From assembly GCA_023460975.1 (NCBI GenBank), contig JAEWOG010000005.1, forward strand, positions 1 through 31,448: DNA of 31,448 nt, given 5' to 3'. Numbering within the stretch: position 1 is the first letter of the stretch; each line of letters starts with the position of its first letter. A program made the position numbers and the translations under genes. Below are positions 29,626-31,448 of this stretch, in pieces. The notes under the pieces were generated by a model. The model saw only the letters and a list, made by a program, of their open reading frames with translations, had not been told where the DNA came from and did not search any database. Origin of the DNA: Actinomycetes bacterium (GTDB lineage: Bacteria > Actinomycetota > Actinomycetes > Propionibacteriales > Nocardioidaceae).

Positions 29626-30744
29626 TCAGTTGCTGGCCCGCTCAAGGGCGTCTGCGCGCTCGGCAGCGTCGGTGAGCTCGTCTCCGTCGATGGCGTGCGT
29701 ACGGTGGAACCACGCCAGAGCGTCCGCCTCACGGCCGGCAGCCAGCAGCGTGTCGGCGTACGCATAGCGAAGCCGCACCACCCAGGATGCGCGGCTCTTG
29801 CTGGTCAGCGGTGCCAGCTCGAGAGTCCGCAGGGCAGCGTCGAGCTGGCCCATGTCGCGCCGAGCCCCCGCCTCCACGATGGTCATCTCTGCCTTGGCCT
29901 CCGCAGGGAAGTTGGCAACCGAAGGACTCTTGGCCAGCTTGAGGGCCATGTCCGGCTGTCCGAGCGCCCGGTGACAGTCAGCCATGATCGGCAGGTAGTC
30001 GGTGGCACCGTTCATGCGCTTGGCCGCGCGCAGGTCGGCGAGCGCCTCCGCGTAGTGACCCGCGGCGTACGCCGTCTCCCCCGCTGCCTCGCGTACGACA
30101 GCCAGGCGCGACGCGCGCGCACGAGCAGCCAGCGCGTGCCGGTAGGCCAGCTCGGGGTCCGAGTCGATGTACTCCTGGGCAGCAGCCAGGTGCTTGGCGA
30201 TGCGTGCCGCCAGCTTCTCGGGCAGGCCCTTCAGCTGGGCGATGACGCCTCGGTCGATCTCCTGACCGGTGATGTGCTCAGGCAGGTCGGGACCGTCGTA
30301 GGCAGCCTGCTCAGCAGTCCGCGGAGCCTGCGGCTCGCGACGGTCTCCCTGACGCGCTCCGCGACCCGTCGCCGGCTGCCCGCCGCGACTGCCACCGCGG
30401 GGCGCGCCGTCCTTGGAGTAGCTGCGGCGCGAGTCTCCGCCGCGGGAGTCCCCACCGCGCGAGGCACCAGGTGCGGCACCGGATCGTCCCTGCCCACCCG
30501 AGCGGCCGGGGGCAGACGAACGGCTCTGGCCTCCAGCGCGGCCCGACGACCCGCCGCGGCCCTCTGCGGGAGCTCCGCGACGGTCGGAAGTGCCACCTCG
30601 ACGATCGGACGAACCACCCCGGGAGTCGCTGGACCGGCCGCGGCCGCCGCCACTGCCACCACCGGAACGCTGGGGTCCCTTGCCCTGGCCGGACCCGCGT
30701 CCGGCCGATCCACCCGTACGGTCGCCTCGACGCTGGTCTGCCAT
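29626..30744 (-). CDS. TPR protein with RGG/Ser-rich disordered N-terminus
   Basis: A 372-residue protein. The ATG at 30744 is chosen because GAGGAAG stands 6 bases upstream; the frame runs on to 30783. Residues 1 to about 143 are low complexity, made of Gly, Arg, Ser, Asp and Gln with about seven RGG triplets (for example RGGSSDRRGGTSDRRG). Such tails often bind RNA or drive condensates in eukaryotes; bacterial cases are less studied. Residues about 150-372 are helical with TPR-like repeats (PELAYRHALAARARASRLAV, GHYAEALADLRAAKRMNGAT, LLAAGREADALAWFHRTHAI). No signal peptide is seen. It lies directly downstream of the rRNA operon and separated from it by a terminator. A role in ribosome or RNA metabolism is only a guess. 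Confidence 0.8.
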   Translation of the reverse strand: MADQRRGDRTGGSAGRGSGQGKGPQRSGGGSGGGRGRSSDSRGGSSDRRGGTSDRRGAPAEGRGGSSGRAGGQSRSSAPGRSGGQGRSGAAPGASRGGDSRGGDSRRSYSKDGAPRGGSRGGQPATGRGARQGDRREPQAPRTAEQAAYDGPDLPEHITGQEIDRGVIAQLKGLPEKLAARIAKHLAAAQEYIDSDPELAYRHALAARARASRLAVVREAAGETAYAAGHYAEALADLRAAKRMNGATDYLPIMADCHRALGQPDMALKLAKSPSVANFPAEAKAEMTIVEAGARRDMGQLDAALRTLELAPLTSKSRASWVVRLRYAYADTLLAAGREADALAWFHRTHAIDGDELTDAAERADALERASN

Positions 30745-30822
30745 GGTGTACTTCCTCTCGACGGGCCAGGCGGCCCTCGTCATCGTCCCAACCTACTGGT
30801 CAGGGCCCATCTACGAAATGAC

Positions 30823-30854
30823 GTAGAGGCCACCTGGAACCAGGTGGCCTCTAC
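30823..30854 (-). terminator. rRNA operon terminator
   Basis: GTAGAGGCCACCTGG and CCAGGTGGCCTCTAC pair perfectly over 15 bp with a two-base centre. On the minus strand it follows the 5S gene by 8 bases and is itself followed by GTCATTTCG, a weak T stretch. Confidence 0.85.
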
Positions 30855-30862
30855 GGAATGTT

Positions 30863-30981
30863 TGTCCGGCGGCGTCCTACTCTCCCACAACCTCTCGGTT
30901 GCAGTACCATCGGCGCTGAAAGGCTTAACTTCCGGGTTCGGTATGGGACCGGGTGTTTCCCGTTTCGCTATGGCCGCCGTA
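30863..30981 (-). rRNA. rrf: 5S ribosomal RNA
   Basis: On the minus strand it begins TACGGCGGCCATAGCG and contains CCGGTCCCATACCGAACCCG and GGAAGTTAAGCC, all invariant 5S segments. It ends with GGACGCCGCCGGACA, which pairs with the 5' end (GGCGG/CCGCC). The length of about 119 is normal. The ends are accurate to a few bases. Confidence 0.96.
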
Positions 30982-31124
30982 ACTCTTGCGACACACACCC
31001 CGTGCTGCTGGTTGGGTGTGGCCAAATCTGTGTTGTGTTGTGTGTTCCGGATGTTCCAACGGGTTTGTTGGATGGGAACTGCATAGTGGACGCGTGCATT
31101 ACGTGTGTGGTTTTGTACGTGGTT
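30982..31124 (-). other. 23S-5S internal spacer
   Basis: About 143 bases between the 23S and 5S genes, GT-rich on the plus strand. It contains a small hairpin CCAAC/GTTGG near 31056-31071 that may be a processing signal. No tRNA is seen in it. Confidence 0.7.

Positions 31125-31448
<324 letters not shown>

Noticed and set aside
28639..31086. An 815-codon open frame on the plus strand
   Set aside because: It crosses the hydrolase, the TPR gene, the rRNA terminator and the 5S gene in antisense, so it cannot be a real gene.

Overview
The window is high-GC DNA with frequent GTG and TTG starts, overlapping start/stop codons, leaderless-looking promoters and actinobacteria-restricted families (DUF3052, DUF3145, a PucR-type FasR next to fabD, AhpE). 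This points to an actinobacterium. I infer the order Propionibacteriales, close to Nocardioides or Aeromicrobium, from the overall protein flavour. The genus call is a judgement, not a measurement.

Left part (1 to about 4,400) is an accessory region. It opens inside the 5' end of a MobF/TrwC-type relaxase gene on the minus strand. Then come a membrane NERD-domain protein, an HTH-nucleotidyltransferase protein (MNT-antitoxin type), a divergent HTH regulator coupled to a DUF6036-type nucleotidyltransferase (a probable toxin-antitoxin pair) and a lone HTH regulator. Two AT-rich perfect palindromes sit in the divergent regulator region. The accessory part ends in a scar: two 52-bp stem-loop repeats (51/52 identical) bracket the C-terminal third of an ABC-2 permease, with a dispersed-repeat sequence at the 5' breakpoint.

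Middle part (4,400 to 17,130) is mostly minus strand. It holds a very large secreted phosphodiesterase/5'-nucleotidase fusion, a VOC protein, a short RNB-domain ribonuclease, divergent yaaA, a C4 zinc-ribbon coiled-coil protein and a Nif3-family protein. A compact signalling cluster follows: a small membrane-anchored protein with an Asp-rich tail, a histidine kinase and an OmpR-type regulator on the plus strand, converging on a soluble Ser/Thr kinase and a second small membrane-anchored low-complexity protein on the minus strand. Both ends of this cluster carry the same 16-bp palindrome plus 11-bp-spaced direct repeats, in the same orientation relative to their genes. This suggests one regulon. 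A tRNA-Val(UAC) follows.

Right part (17,300 to 27,950) is the fatty-acid block conserved in actinobacteria: ahpE and a DUF3052 gene (minus), then aceE, fasR, fabD, fabH, acpP, fabF and accD6 (plus), closed by a strong hairpin terminator. The order combines what is known from Mycobacterium (ahpE, DUF3052, aceE, PucR regulator, fabD, ..., accD6) and Streptomyces (fasR-fabD-fabH-acpP-fabF). FabD carries a C-terminal biotinyl/lipoyl-like domain with Arg at the modified-Lys position. Perfect hairpins lie before fabD and on both sides of acpP, and may set operon stoichiometry.

The window ends on the minus strand with DUF3145, an alpha/beta hydrolase, a TPR protein with an RGG-rich disordered N-terminus, and the 3' end of an rRNA operon (23S partial, 5S, terminator). 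The best candidates for something undescribed are the twin-operator acidic-protein/two-component/kinase cluster, the FabD fusion, the phosphoesterase fusion and the repeat-bracketed permease scar.
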